NCBI GenBank assembly: GCA_964590495.1
Contig: CAZPWQ010000020.1
Location: 1-36,431, forward strand
Direction: 5' to 3'
From: CAZPWQ01 sp964590495
Lineage (GTDB): Bacteria > Bacteroidota > Rhodothermia > Balneolales > Balneolaceae
Length of the DNA stretch: 36,431 nucleotides
Shown: piece after piece, positions 8,615-16,486 of the stretch
Layout of the letters: the number at the start of each line of letters is the position of its first letter
Numbering within the stretch: position 1 is the first letter of the stretch
The notes under the pieces: model-generated
Told to the model about the DNA's origin: nothing
Seen by the model: the letters and a program-made list of their open reading frames with translations, nothing else
Databases searched by the model: none
Translations under genes and position numbers: made by a program

Positions 8615-8702
8615 GAACGCAGATACAGCTGATTAAGCTGATGAACACAGATTATTTATTTTATCTGTGAATAGCCACCACATCCGCTTTATCCGTGTTC
8701 TA
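8615..8702. repeat. Inverted repeat with 9-nt internal period
   Basis: The left arm 8615-8654 starts GAACGCAGAT and steps as CAGATACAG, CTGATTAAG, CTGATGAACA, CAGATT. The right arm, read on the minus strand from 8702 to 8661, starts GAACACGGAT and steps in the same 9-base rhythm to CAGATAA. A single arm of the same kind is at 19214-19255. Non-coding; it fills most of the 210 bases upstream of both flanking genes. Confidence 0.6.
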
Positions 8703-8802
8703 TAAAAAAACTCTATCAGTAAGTATATCATAGATGAAAAACCTTACAAAAAAACTGCTGAATTATTACATTAAATTTATTTCAAAGATAAAGTAGATAA
8801 TT

Positions 8803-9057
8803 ATGAGTTCAGACTTTTCAAACCTGGAACGGCCAAAACATCCTATGCCCGACTTCGTAAAAAAAGCTCTGGAGGATCGGGGTTTAATAAAAGATTATAA
8901 AGACCGCCCCGCATATCAGCAAAACGACTATATCGGGTGGATAAACCAAGCTAAACGCAAAGAAACTAAGGAGAAGCGACTCCGGCAAATGTTGGAGGAG
9001 CTGGAAGCCGGAGGCGTATATATGAAGATGGAACATCCTCCGTCGAAAAAGGGCTAA
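8803..9057 (+). CDS. Small YdeI/OmdA-like protein
   Basis: 84-aa soluble protein. The core RPAYQQNDYIGWINQAKRKE, followed by TKEKRLRQMLEELEAG, matches the C-terminal signature of the YdeI/OmpD-associated (bacteriocin-protection) family: a Tyr/Trp-Ile turn, AKRxET and a K-R-helix. Normal family members are about 190 aa with a DUF1905-like half in front; here only the tail module is present. Biochemical role unknown. The start is the ATG at 8803 with only a weak purine stretch before it. The Smr gene follows on the same strand. Confidence 0.7.
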   Translation: MSSDFSNLERPKHPMPDFVKKALEDRGLIKDYKDRPAYQQNDYIGWINQAKRKETKEKRLRQMLEELEAGGVYMKMEHPPSKKG

Positions 9058-9183
9058 ATGAATGAAATAAGAATGATTTTCAAAAAAGAAGCCTCTCGGT
9101 GTATACTCCGGCTGAAAGACACAAAACAATCCTCATTTTATCTTATTATTAATCATAATTTCACGGAACTAATAATTCCACCA

Positions 9184-9465
9184 ATGACCCCAAACGAACC
9201 AAACCCCCAAGAACTCCCCATCGACGGTACGCTCGACCTGCACACTTTTCACCCGAAAGATCTGGGCAGTCTTATTCCTGATTATATCCAAGCCTGTATC
9301 GAAAAGGAGATCTATCATATTCGGATTATTCACGGTAAAGGGACGGGGAATCTGAGGCGTTCGGTTCATGCGCTGCTCGAACGAAATCCGTATGTCGAAA
9401 GTTACTCGCTGGCCGGCGACAAAAGCGGATGGGGTGCGACTGTAGCAGACCTGAAAAAAGTGTAA
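9184..9465 (+). CDS. Stand-alone Smr-domain protein
   Basis: 93-aa Smr (small MutS-related) domain. LDLHTF near residue 17 and HGKGTGNLR near residue 50 are the two conserved nuclease-fold motifs; the tail GWGATVADLKK is typical of the short free-standing class. Smr domains of MutS2 and some relatives nick branched or plain DNA or RNA (family knowledge). The frame is open back to an ATG at 9058, but the extra 42 residues look like translated spacer. The ATG at 9184 gives the usual length and begins MTPNEPN, so I use it. The MutS-like ATPase follows 73 bases downstream. Confidence 0.85.
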   Translation: MTPNEPNPQELPIDGTLDLHTFHPKDLGSLIPDYIQACIEKEIYHIRIIHGKGTGNLRRSVHALLERNPYVESYSLAGDKSGWGATVADLKKV

Positions 9466-9538
9466 CTTTTTCTGCAATTCTCCCTGCCGTTTTCTATCCT
9501 ATGCCATATAAAAGCATTAAAAATCTGACCCGACATTC

Positions 9539-11374
9539 ATGAGTTCATACACGCGGGATTCTCTGCAACAGGCGCTGGAAAACCAGCTGAACAGACTGGA
9601 AAAACAAACTGCGGATTTTCAAAAACAAAGCAAAAGACTGTCCGGAATCCGCCTCATCGCTTTTCTCGCCGGCGTACTTGTTGTTTATCTTGCCGCCCAC
9701 ACCGGCATTGAAATCCTCTTTTGGACAATACTTTTAGCTTTTATAGCCGGTTTTGCTACGCTGGCATCCTATCACAAGCAAATCGAACAGGCCGGTGAAA
9801 AGTTCAAGATCTGGAAAGAAATCCGTGCCGGGCATGCTGCACGTCTCAACCTTGACTGGCAAAATATTCCTTTCAAGCAGAATACGATTGATGATCGATC
9901 CCATCCGTTTGCCGGCGACCTGAATATTACCGGACGCCATTCACTGCTCCAGCTGATCGATACTTCCATTTACGAGGGGGGGCAAAAAGAACTGACAAGC
10001 TGGCTGCTGGAAACAGAACCGGATTCCGCTACCGTTGCAAAACGGCAGGAGATTGTCAAAAAGCTGACCTCCATGGCTCATTTCCGTGACCGGCTGCACC
10101 TGCGGGCGCGACTGTCCAAAAAGAAGGAACTGGAAACCGACTGGTCTATGGGTCGCCTGGTTAAATGGCTGCAAAAGCCGGATAAAACAAACTATAAGCC
10201 GGCGTTGTACCTGTTAAGCGGACTGGCAGGTTTAAACATACTTTTGGCGGGTTTATACCTGGCGGGCCTCGTCAATCCTTATGTGATCATTTCATTTGTA
10301 ATCTACCTGGTAGTTTATAATTTGAACAGCGAAAAAATTCAGGGTCTGTACGATGAAGCCTATCAGATCGAAAAACTGCTGACTCAGTTTAACTCTGTTC
10401 TCCATTACCTTGAATATTACCCCTATAAAGAGTCGTCTTCGCTCAAAGATTTTTGCCGCACTTTCCGGGACAGTGAAGCATCTCCATCTAAATTCGTAAA
10501 ACGTATCATCAGGATCAGCGGAGCGGCGTCTTCGCAGCAGAGTGAGATTGTATGGTTGCTTTTGAATTTCCTGGTACCGTGGGATCTATACTTTAAGCAA
10601 AAACTAAAAAAATACAAGGAGGAACTTTCGCCCCGGCTTTCTGAATGGGTTCATAACTTTTATAAACTGGAAGCGTACTGTTCGCTTGCTAATTTCGCCT
10701 GGCTGAATCCGCATTATACTTTTGCCGTTCCAAAGGAATCAGCCGGTTCAGAGGCATTCAATGCCACGGGACTCGGTCATCCGCTGATCCCGGAGAAGCA
10801 GAAGGTTACCAATGATTTTACAGTCGATGAACTCGGAAATATTGTCTTGGTCACCGGCTCGAATATGGCCGGTAAAAGCACTTTTCTCCGTACCATCGGC
10901 ATTAACCACAGCCTCTGCTTTGCGGGCGGACCTGTAAACGCGGATTCTTTTAACACCATACCCTTTCGCCTGTTCAGCAGCATCAATGTGAGTGATTCGC
11001 TCGACGACGGTATATCCCATTTCTACGCAGAGGTAAAACGACTGAGAGCCCTGCTGAACAAGCTTGAAGATGATCATCAAACTCCGGTCCTGTTCCTCGT
11101 GGATGAAATTTTCAAGGGAACCAACAACCGTGAGCGACTGCAGGGAAGCGAAGCTTTTCTGAAGCATATAGCAGGCAAAAACGGCGTAGGATTTGTCTCA
11201 ACACACGACCTGGAACTGGCTCAACTGGAAAAAGAAATTCCACAACTCAGCAACTGGCACTTTGCCGAGACGATTAAAAACGGCAAAATGAGCTTCGAAT
11301 ACAAAATCAAACCCGGCCCCTGCCCCACCACCAATGCACTCACCATCATGAAAATGGAAGGCTTGCCGGTGTAG
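9539..11374 (+). CDS. Membrane-anchored MutS-like ATPase
   Basis: 611-aa protein with the MutS ABC-type ATPase domain at its C-terminus. Walker A is GSNMAGKST (residues 440-448), Walker B is LFLVDE with D522/E523, followed by the FKGTNNRER loop and STHD switch of the MutS family. The N-terminal mismatch-binding and connector domains of true MutS are missing. Instead there are coiled regions and two hydrophobic hairpins (about 40-78 and 202-244), which should place it in the inner membrane. This class is widespread in Bacteroidota-like bacteria and has no settled function; a mismatch-repair role should not be assumed. The upstream Smr gene gives an arrangement that recalls a split MutS2. Confidence 0.85.
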   Translation: MSSYTRDSLQQALENQLNRLEKQTADFQKQSKRLSGIRLIAFLAGVLVVYLAAHTGIEILFWTILLAFIAGFATLASYHKQIEQAGEKFKIWKEIRAGHAARLNLDWQNIPFKQNTIDDRSHPFAGDLNITGRHSLLQLIDTSIYEGGQKELTSWLLETEPDSATVAKRQEIVKKLTSMAHFRDRLHLRARLSKKKELETDWSMGRLVKWLQKPDKTNYKPALYLLSGLAGLNILLAGLYLAGLVNPYVIISFVIYLVVYNLNSEKIQGLYDEAYQIEKLLTQFNSVLHYLEYYPYKESSSLKDFCRTFRDSEASPSKFVKRIIRISGAASSQQSEIVWLLLNFLVPWDLYFKQKLKKYKEELSPRLSEWVHNFYKLEAYCSLANFAWLNPHYTFAVPKESAGSEAFNATGLGHPLIPEKQKVTNDFTVDELGNIVLVTGSNMAGKSTFLRTIGINHSLCFAGGPVNADSFNTIPFRLFSSINVSDSLDDGISHFYAEVKRLRALLNKLEDDHQTPVLFLVDEIFKGTNNRERLQGSEAFLKHIAGKNGVGFVSTHDLELAQLEKEIPQLSNWHFAETIKNGKMSFEYKIKPGPCPTTNALTIMKMEGLPV

Positions 11375-11376
11375 GA

Positions 11377-11407
11377 GTTTTGATTTACTGATTTACTGAG
11401 TTTTGAG
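11377..11407. repeat. Left inverted repeat flanking the four-helix-bundle gene
   Basis: 31 bases starting two bases after the stop of the MutS-like gene. The unit GATTTACT occurs twice, then GAGTTTTGAG. Its reverse complement recurs at 11879-11916 on the far side of the four-helix-bundle gene. Confidence 0.75.
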
Positions 11408-11412
11408 TTGCG

Positions 11413-11784
11413 TTATTTCAAATTTTTTCCTGTTGTTTTTCTGGATTTAGCTACAACGGCGAGTATTTCATTCCCTTCATTTATTAAAAATTGTAGATCT
11501 TTTGAGGAAGATAATTTTGTTGCTTTTATTACCTCAAGCCAAAAAATAGTTTCATCCGCCTCCTCAACAACAATACTCATCTTTGCATAAAACTCTTTCC
11601 TTGATCTACCACGGCAAGCAGCTCTATAGTTTGATGCCACTGAAGTAGAACATCTCATTAATTGACCACTAATTATATTCGCTTCACGGTTGTTTGGAAG
11701 TTTCCTGCAAAATTTAATAACAGAGACAGCAAATGCTTTGGTTCTTTTCTTAAAATTCTCTGCAAATTCTTTATTTGAAGACAT
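11413..11784 (-). CDS. Four-helix-bundle protein, 23S rRNA intervening-sequence (S23) family
   Basis: 123-aa helical protein (PF05635-like). The core CRKLPNN, GQLMRCSTSVASNYRAACRG and EEADETIFWLEVI blocks are the family signature. Relatives are encoded inside 23S rRNA intervening sequences of spirochaetes, or sit as free genes; the related bAvd protein serves diversity-generating retroelements, but no reverse transcriptase is seen here. The frame is open to 11868, yet the usual length is reached with the ATG at 11782-11784. The first 28 residues of the longer version run into repeat DNA. The gene lies almost exactly inside a pair of inverted repeats and opposite to both neighbours, which suggests an inserted unit. 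Confidence 0.85.
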   Translation of the reverse strand: MSSNKEFAENFKKRTKAFAVSVIKFCRKLPNNREANIISGQLMRCSTSVASNYRAACRGRSRKEFYAKMSIVVEEADETIFWLEVIKATKLSSSKDLQFLINEGNEILAVVAKSRKTTGKNLK

Positions 11785-11878
11785 AACTAATATGTTTTTT
11801 GGGTGTTCTTTTAAGTAAGACTCTCTAAAAAGCCATTCCTTACATTTTTTTACCTCCCACAAATTCAAAACTCAGTCC

Positions 11879-11916
11879 CTCAAAACTCATCCCTCAGTAA
11901 ATCAGTAAATCAAAAC
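11879..11916. repeat. Right inverted repeat flanking the four-helix-bundle gene
   Basis: The reverse complement of 11377-11407 with a 7-base addition in the middle. A partial tandem copy (TCAAAACTCA) precedes it at 11865-11873. A solo copy of the motif lies at 24552-24574. Confidence 0.72.
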
Positions 11917-11974
11917 TTCATCTGTAACCTTTCGAATTTATTTCAGTGTACCATAATGAGTGAATTAAAACCTA

Positions 11975-12199
11975 ATGGTATACGCGTTGGATTCAACTTC
12001 AGATAATGCACTAATGATGAAAGTCAAAGAAGGCAATCTGGATAAACTGGAACTGCTTCTTAAGCATGAAAGGGGATATTAATATCCGGAAAAAAGAAGG
12101 AGAATGTAATGAAAGCGGGCTTCACTCGTCTAACGATAAAAACTTTGTTTCAAAAAAATACTGAAACTAAATGACGAGTTTCACGAACAAGGGAAATAA
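11975..12199 (+). pseudogene. Eroded gene remnant, perhaps an ECF sigma factor
   Basis: An ATG at 11975 opens 35 codons that include SDNALMMKVKEGNLDKLELL. This resembles the start of region 2 in Bacteroidota-type ECF sigma factors, or less well an ankyrin repeat. It then stops at TAA 12080-12082. A one-base shift at the GGGG near 12073 would continue the reading (DINIRKKEGE). Close to 12199 another frame ends ILKLNDEFHEQGK-stop, like a protein C-terminus. A middle part has probably been lost. It is the only content of the spacer between the four-helix-bundle unit and the next gene. Weak evidence; the identity is open. Confidence 0.3.
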
Positions 12200-12220
12200 A
12201 ATCAGGATTTCGACTGCCCT

Positions 12221-14923
12221 ATGAAATTGCACAAAAGCATGTATATAGCCCTTTTTATTATTTGTATCCTGATAGTGGTAAGCGGGCGTTCTTTCGCACA
12301 GGGAATAAATGGAGAGACCGAAGAATCTGCTTCCACCCGACCTTCTTTAAGAGCTGTGAAAATGAATGTGCATAACGAAATTACACTTGACGGAAAGCTT
12401 GACGAACCAATTTGGCAGAAAGCACCTGTTGCCACAGATTTTATACAGCGTGAACCTCATGACGGTAAACCCGCCACCGAAAAAACCGAAGTCAGAATTA
12501 TTTATTCCGGTGATGCCATTTACATAGGAGCATGGGCTTATGACAGTGCCATGGACTCCGTTGCAGCCACACTCTTCCGTAAAGACGGTGATGCCTACAG
12601 CGACTGGTTTTTTGTGGCTATCGACAGCTATAACGACAACAGGACCGCCTTCGCTTTTGGTGTAAATCCCAGAGGGGTACGCAGGGATCTGCTGTTGTAT
12701 AACGACAATAATGATGACCAGCGATGGGATGCGGTCTGGGAAGCTGAGACCAGTCTGGAGGATGATGCATGGATTGTCGAAATGCGAATTCCATTATCCC
12801 AGCTTCGCTTTGATGCCCGCAAAATTGTACAAACCTGGGATATCAACTTTCTGCGTGAAATAGCCCGCAAGGAAGAAGAATCTTTCTGGGCTCCAACTCC
12901 ACAAAATAAATCAGGCTTTGTTTCCTTGTTTGGCTCATTGTCGGGAGTTGCAGATCTCAAAGAACCAAAGCGCCTTGAAATTACTCCCTATACATCTGGA
13001 AATCTAACCCGTGCCCCCGGCAATACCGCCAATCCTTTTTACAATCAAAATGCCTGGGATGGTTCTTTAGGAGCCGACGTTAAATATGGGTTGTCTTCGG
13101 ATTTCACACTTACCGGGACCATAAATCCGGATTTCGGCCAGGTTGAAGCTGATCCCGCCGTTATCAATCTCAGTGCCTTCGAAACATTTTTTCCGGAGCG
13201 AAGACCTTTTTTTCTGGAAGGAACCGATATATTTGAATTTGGCCGTACTCAAACCTTTAACACCTTTGGAAATCCATTGATATTCTATTCACGCAGGATT
13301 GGCCGGCAGCCGCAGGGAAATGCCTCTGTTGCACATCCCAATGCCAATTTCATAGATACCCCTGACCAGACCACTATTGCAGGCGCAGCTAAAGTAAGCG
13401 GTAAGACTGACGGGGGATTATCTCTGGGAGTTTTAAATGCCTTTACACTACGCGAAAACGCACAGTTTCGAACTACCACTAACGAGGATGGCCGCATCAG
13501 TGTTGAACCACCAGCCAACTATTTTGTGGGACGCATGAAACAGGATTTGAATGAGGGCCGGACCATTATCGGTGCATATGGAAGTGCTGTAAACAGGATC
13601 ATCGGCGAAGATTACCTTGAAAATTCACTACACAATTCTGCTTATATCGGAGGAGTAGATTTTGAACACAGCTGGAACGACCGGGAATGGATTTTAAGCG
13701 GCGTTGTTTCCGGGACCAGCGTTAACGGTACTTCTGAAGCTATCTTACAAACACAGCGCAGCAGCGCCCGTTACTTTAATCGAGTGGATGCGGATTATCT
13801 CTCTGTAGACCCTGATAAAACAAGTTTGAATGGATACGCCGGTGAGTTTTCGTTTGCCAAATACGGCGGGGAACACTGGCGTGGCTCCCTCACCTATTCT
13901 ACTGTAAGTCCCGGTTATGAAGTTAATGATATCGGATTTGAAAACCGGGCCGATTATCACAGCGCCCATTACAGTATTATGTATCGCGAAAGTTCCCCGG
14001 ATGCGGAATTTTTGAGGCTTTATAACCTTTGGCATTTTGGCGGGCAATCCTGGAATTACGGAGGTGACCGAATCAACGACTGGTATAATACCGGAGCTTT
14101 TATCGAATTCAAGAACCTCTGGTCTCTTAACTATAATGTAAACTGGTGGGGAAATGAATTTGACGACCGCGTTACCAGAGGCGGACCTTTAGTCCGGAAC
14201 CCCAAAGGCTGGAATTTCAATACCAATATCAACTCCAACCAGTCAAAGAAAATCTCATTTAATCTTGGTAATTTTTTCCGAAATGATGCTTCCGGTGCTT
14301 ATAACCGTAATTTCTGGAGTGGTATTACCATACGTCCGGCAACTAATATACAGTTGGAGGTCTCTCCGGAGATAAGCTTTTCAAAATCTACCGGACAGTA
14401 CGTAACAACAGTAAATGACCCACTGGCGACTGATACGTTTGAGAACCGCTATGTTTTTGCGGATATAGACCGTACGTCTCTCTCAACCAGTTTCCGGCTC
14501 GACTGGACCTTTACGCCGAACCTCACACTTCAAACATACGTGCGGCCTTTTATATCCAGCGGCAACTATTATAACTACAAAGAGTTTACGGAACCTTCAA
14601 CATATGACTTTGCTGTTTATGGAACTGACCGTGGTACGATTCAACGGAATGATGACACCTATACGGTAGATCCGGATGGCGATGGACCGGCCGGATCATT
14701 CACCTTCAATGAACAGGATTTTAATTTCAAATCCATCCAGACAAATGCAGTTTTCCGCTGGGAGTACAGGCCAGGTTCAATCTTATATATCGTATGGCAA
14801 CAAGATCGTTCTGCTTCAACATTACACAACAATTTCAGATTTAGCCGTGATTTCAACCGGCTGTTTGATTCCCAGCCGACGAATGTATTCCTGATTAAAT
14901 TCAGCTACTGGTTCGGCACCTGA
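12221..14923 (+). CDS. Outer-membrane protein with CBM9-like and DUF5916 domains
   Basis: 900-aa secreted protein. A signal peptide covers residues 1-27 (ends RSFAQ). Residues about 45-210 form a CBM9-like beta-sandwich (EITLDGKLDEPIW, then AFAFGVNPRGVRRD and WIVEMRIPLSQLRF). The remainder is the DUF5916 region, with NPDFGQVEADPAVINLS and FFPERRPFFLEG, followed by alternating beta-strands rich in Tyr, Trp and Asn. The chain ends FSYWFGT, close to the aromatic C-terminus of outer-membrane barrels. The family is common in Bacteroidota and Balneolota; substrate and function are unknown, though carbohydrate binding and export have been suggested. The start ATG 12221 fits the signal peptide (a second Met at residue 7 is possible). 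A strong hairpin follows the stop. Confidence 0.9.
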   Translation: MKLHKSMYIALFIICILIVVSGRSFAQGINGETEESASTRPSLRAVKMNVHNEITLDGKLDEPIWQKAPVATDFIQREPHDGKPATEKTEVRIIYSGDAIYIGAWAYDSAMDSVAATLFRKDGDAYSDWFFVAIDSYNDNRTAFAFGVNPRGVRRDLLLYNDNNDDQRWDAVWEAETSLEDDAWIVEMRIPLSQLRFDARKIVQTWDINFLREIARKEEESFWAPTPQNKSGFVSLFGSLSGVADLKEPKRLEITPYTSGNLTRAPGNTANPFYNQNAWDGSLGADVKYGLSSDFTLTGTINPDFGQVEADPAVINLSAFETFFPERRPFFLEGTDIFEFGRTQTFNTFGNPLIFYSRRIGRQPQGNASVAHPNANFIDTPDQTTIAGAAKVSGKTDGGLSLGVLNAFTLRENAQFRTTTNEDGRISVEPPANYFVGRMKQDLNEGRTIIGAYGSAVNRIIGEDYLENSLHNSAYIGGVDFEHSWNDREWILSGVVSGTSVNGTSEAILQTQRSSARYFNRVDADYLSVDPDKTSLNGYAGEFSFAKYGGEHWRGSLTYSTVSPGYEVNDIGFENRADYHSAHYSIMYRESSPDAEFLRLYNLWHFGGQSWNYGGDRINDWYNTGAFIEFKNLWSLNYNVNWWGNEFDDRVTRGGPLVRNPKGWNFNTNINSNQSKKISFNLGNFFRNDASGAYNRNFWSGITIRPATNIQLEVSPEISFSKSTGQYVTTVNDPLATDTFENRYVFADIDRTSLSTSFRLDWTFTPNLTLQTYVRPFISSGNYYNYKEFTEPSTYDFAVYGTDRGTIQRNDDTYTVDPDGDGPAGSFTFNEQDFNFKSIQTNAVFRWEYRPGSILYIVWQQDRSASTLHNNFRFSRDFNRLFDSQPTNVFLIKFSYWFGT

Positions 14924-14969
14924 TATTGTTCATTCGAGTTAGCTTCCTAAGCAGAGCTAGCCTCGTAAC

Positions 14970-15003
14970 GGGGCCTCAATCCTGACCGGGTTGGGGCCTT
15001 CTT
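14970..15003 (+). terminator. Rho-independent terminator after the DUF5916 gene
   Basis: GGCCTCAA at 14972-14979 pairs with TTGGGGCC at 14991-14998 (one G-U pair), loop of 11 bases, followed by TTCTTATT. It lies 47 bases after the stop codon and isolates this gene from the dehydratase. Confidence 0.6.
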
Positions 15004-15089
15004 ATTAGGAAAATTTTGTGTCTGCGAAATCTGTATCTGTGCATATTTGTGGCTATTATCTTACTTTAAACAAAATCATACTTGATCAA

Positions 15090-16046
15090 ATGGATTTGAT
15101 AAAAGAAATAGAGCAGGCAAAAAAACGCATAAGAGAGGATATCCTGCAAACACCCCTCCTCTATTCCAACTGGCTTAGTGACTTCTGCGAAGGTGATGTT
15201 TACCTGAAGATGGAGAGTGAACAAGTAACAGGTTCGTTTAAAGCACGCGGCAGTCTGAATAAATTAAAATGGATAAAGGAGCAAAATCTGAATGCACTGC
15301 CGGTGACCGCTTCAACAGGTAATCATGGATTGGGTTTTGCTCGTGCCTGTGATCTTCTTGACATAAAAGGCCGTGTCTATCTGCCGGAGAATGCTGTAAA
15401 GTCAAAGGTCGATGCTATAAAAGCTTATGATATAGAAATTGAGTCCCACGGAACCGACCCCTATACCACCGAAATGTATGCCCGCAGGCACGCTGAAGAA
15501 CAGGACTGGATCTATGTATCTCCTTATAACGACCTGCAAATTATTGCCGGACAGGGAACGATCGGAGTTGAAATACTGGAAAAAATGCCAAATCCCGATG
15601 CAATTCTCGCGACTGTCGGCGGCGGTGGATTGATTTCCGGAATAGCCGGGTATGTGAAAAACAGATCTCCTGAAACGAAAATTATTGGCTGTCAGCCGGA
15701 AAATTCCCCGGAAATGTCGGTCAGTGTACGCGCCGGCGAATATAAAGAAGTTGAATCAAAGCCCACCCTTTCCGACGGATCAGCCGGAGGGTTTGAGCCT
15801 GACTCCATCACCTTCCCTCTCTGCCAAAAACACATTGATGAATTTGTATTGATTACGGAAGAAGAAATTAAAGAAGCGATCCGGGGCATGATCAGGCATC
15901 ACAGCAAGCTTGTGGAAGGTTCGGCAGGTGTGGCTATTGCCAGCCTGTTAAAGAGCCCCGGCCGGTTTAAGGGAAAAACCAGCGTTATTGTGGTTTGCGG
16001 TGCTAACATCTCAGAAGACAAACTGCGTTCGGTGCTCTGTGAGTGA
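15090..16046 (+). CDS. PLP-dependent threonine/serine dehydratase
   Basis: 318-aa fold-type II PLP enzyme that deaminates threonine (to 2-oxobutanoate) or serine (to pyruvate); serine-racemase-like activity is also possible in this group. Lys51 in GSFKARG is the Schiff-base lysine, STGNHG binds the cofactor ring, and VGGGGLISG (176-184) is the phosphate loop. There is no C-terminal ACT-like domain, so it resembles catabolic TdcB rather than biosynthetic, feedback-controlled IlvA. The frame is open upstream to 15018, but those 24 residues translate a repeat-like spacer (TCTGCGAAATCTGTATCTGTG). The ATG at 15090, giving MDLIKEIEQA, is the natural start. It is a single gene. Confidence 0.9.
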   Translation: MDLIKEIEQAKKRIREDILQTPLLYSNWLSDFCEGDVYLKMESEQVTGSFKARGSLNKLKWIKEQNLNALPVTASTGNHGLGFARACDLLDIKGRVYLPENAVKSKVDAIKAYDIEIESHGTDPYTTEMYARRHAEEQDWIYVSPYNDLQIIAGQGTIGVEILEKMPNPDAILATVGGGGLISGIAGYVKNRSPETKIIGCQPENSPEMSVSVRAGEYKEVESKPTLSDGSAGGFEPDSITFPLCQKHIDEFVLITEEEIKEAIRGMIRHHSKLVEGSAGVAIASLLKSPGRFKGKTSVIVVCGANISEDKLRSVLCE

Positions 16047-16130
16047 TTTGCGAAATAATTAATGATCTTAAATGGGCAGCAGAGCCACTCGGTTGAGTCA
16101 TCAGGTACCTGCTCCACAACTAGGCTCGGC

Positions 16131-16200
16131 GTCATTCCGACCAGAGCATCGATGGGTTATCCGATGCGGAGCGGAGGAATCTCATCCGTGTGGCAAGGAC
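16131..16200. repeat. Dispersed repeat, ATTCCGAC...ATCCGTGTGGCA family, copy 2
   Basis: GTCATTCCGACCAGAGCATC, then TATCCGATGCGGAGCGGAGG, then CTCATCCGTGTGGCA. Same order of blocks as 6857-6938, better preserved. It lies 35 bases before the assembly gap. The gene-free stretch 16047-16486 otherwise contains only the gap, a short fragment after it, and the leader of the next gene. Confidence 0.65.
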
Positions 16201-16234
16201 AATTATCTAATTACCGGCTTCATCAATGAGTAAA

Positions 16235-16334
16235 NNNNNNNNNNNNNNNNNNNNNNNNNNNNNNNNNNNNNNNNNNNNNNNNNNNNNNNNNNNNNNNNNN
16301 NNNNNNNNNNNNNNNNNNNNNNNNNNNNNNNNNN
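16235..16334. other. Assembly gap of 100 N
   Basis: Exactly 100 undetermined bases, the usual placeholder for a scaffold join of unknown size. The base sequence to its right (CCCGTGGCAGAGCACCGGG) resembles the GCAGAGC module at 24686-24952, and a repeat lies to its left. A repeat probably broke the assembly, and genes could be missing here. Confidence 0.97.
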
Positions 16335-16486
16335 AACGACCCGTGGCAGAGCACCGGGACGAGAAAAAATATCTCCATAGTTATCATAGTATCTACATGT
16401 GTAAATTCTAGTAATTAACCTGCGCTATTAATAAATTCATTTTTGTCGATATTAAACTTGCTAACTCATTAACCAATTTTATTTTC

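Noticed and set aside
9058..9183. Longer start for the Smr gene
   Set aside because: The extra 42 residues have no Smr features, and begin directly at the stop of the preceding gene; the shorter form has the normal family length.
11413..11868. Diversity-generating retroelement around the four-helix-bundle gene
   Set aside because: bAvd-like resemblance only; there is no reverse transcriptase and no template/variable repeat pair in the window.
15018..15089. Longer start for the dehydratase
   Set aside because: The extra residues translate a spacer repeat (TCTGCGAAATCTGTATCTGTG-like) and are not part of the enzyme fold.
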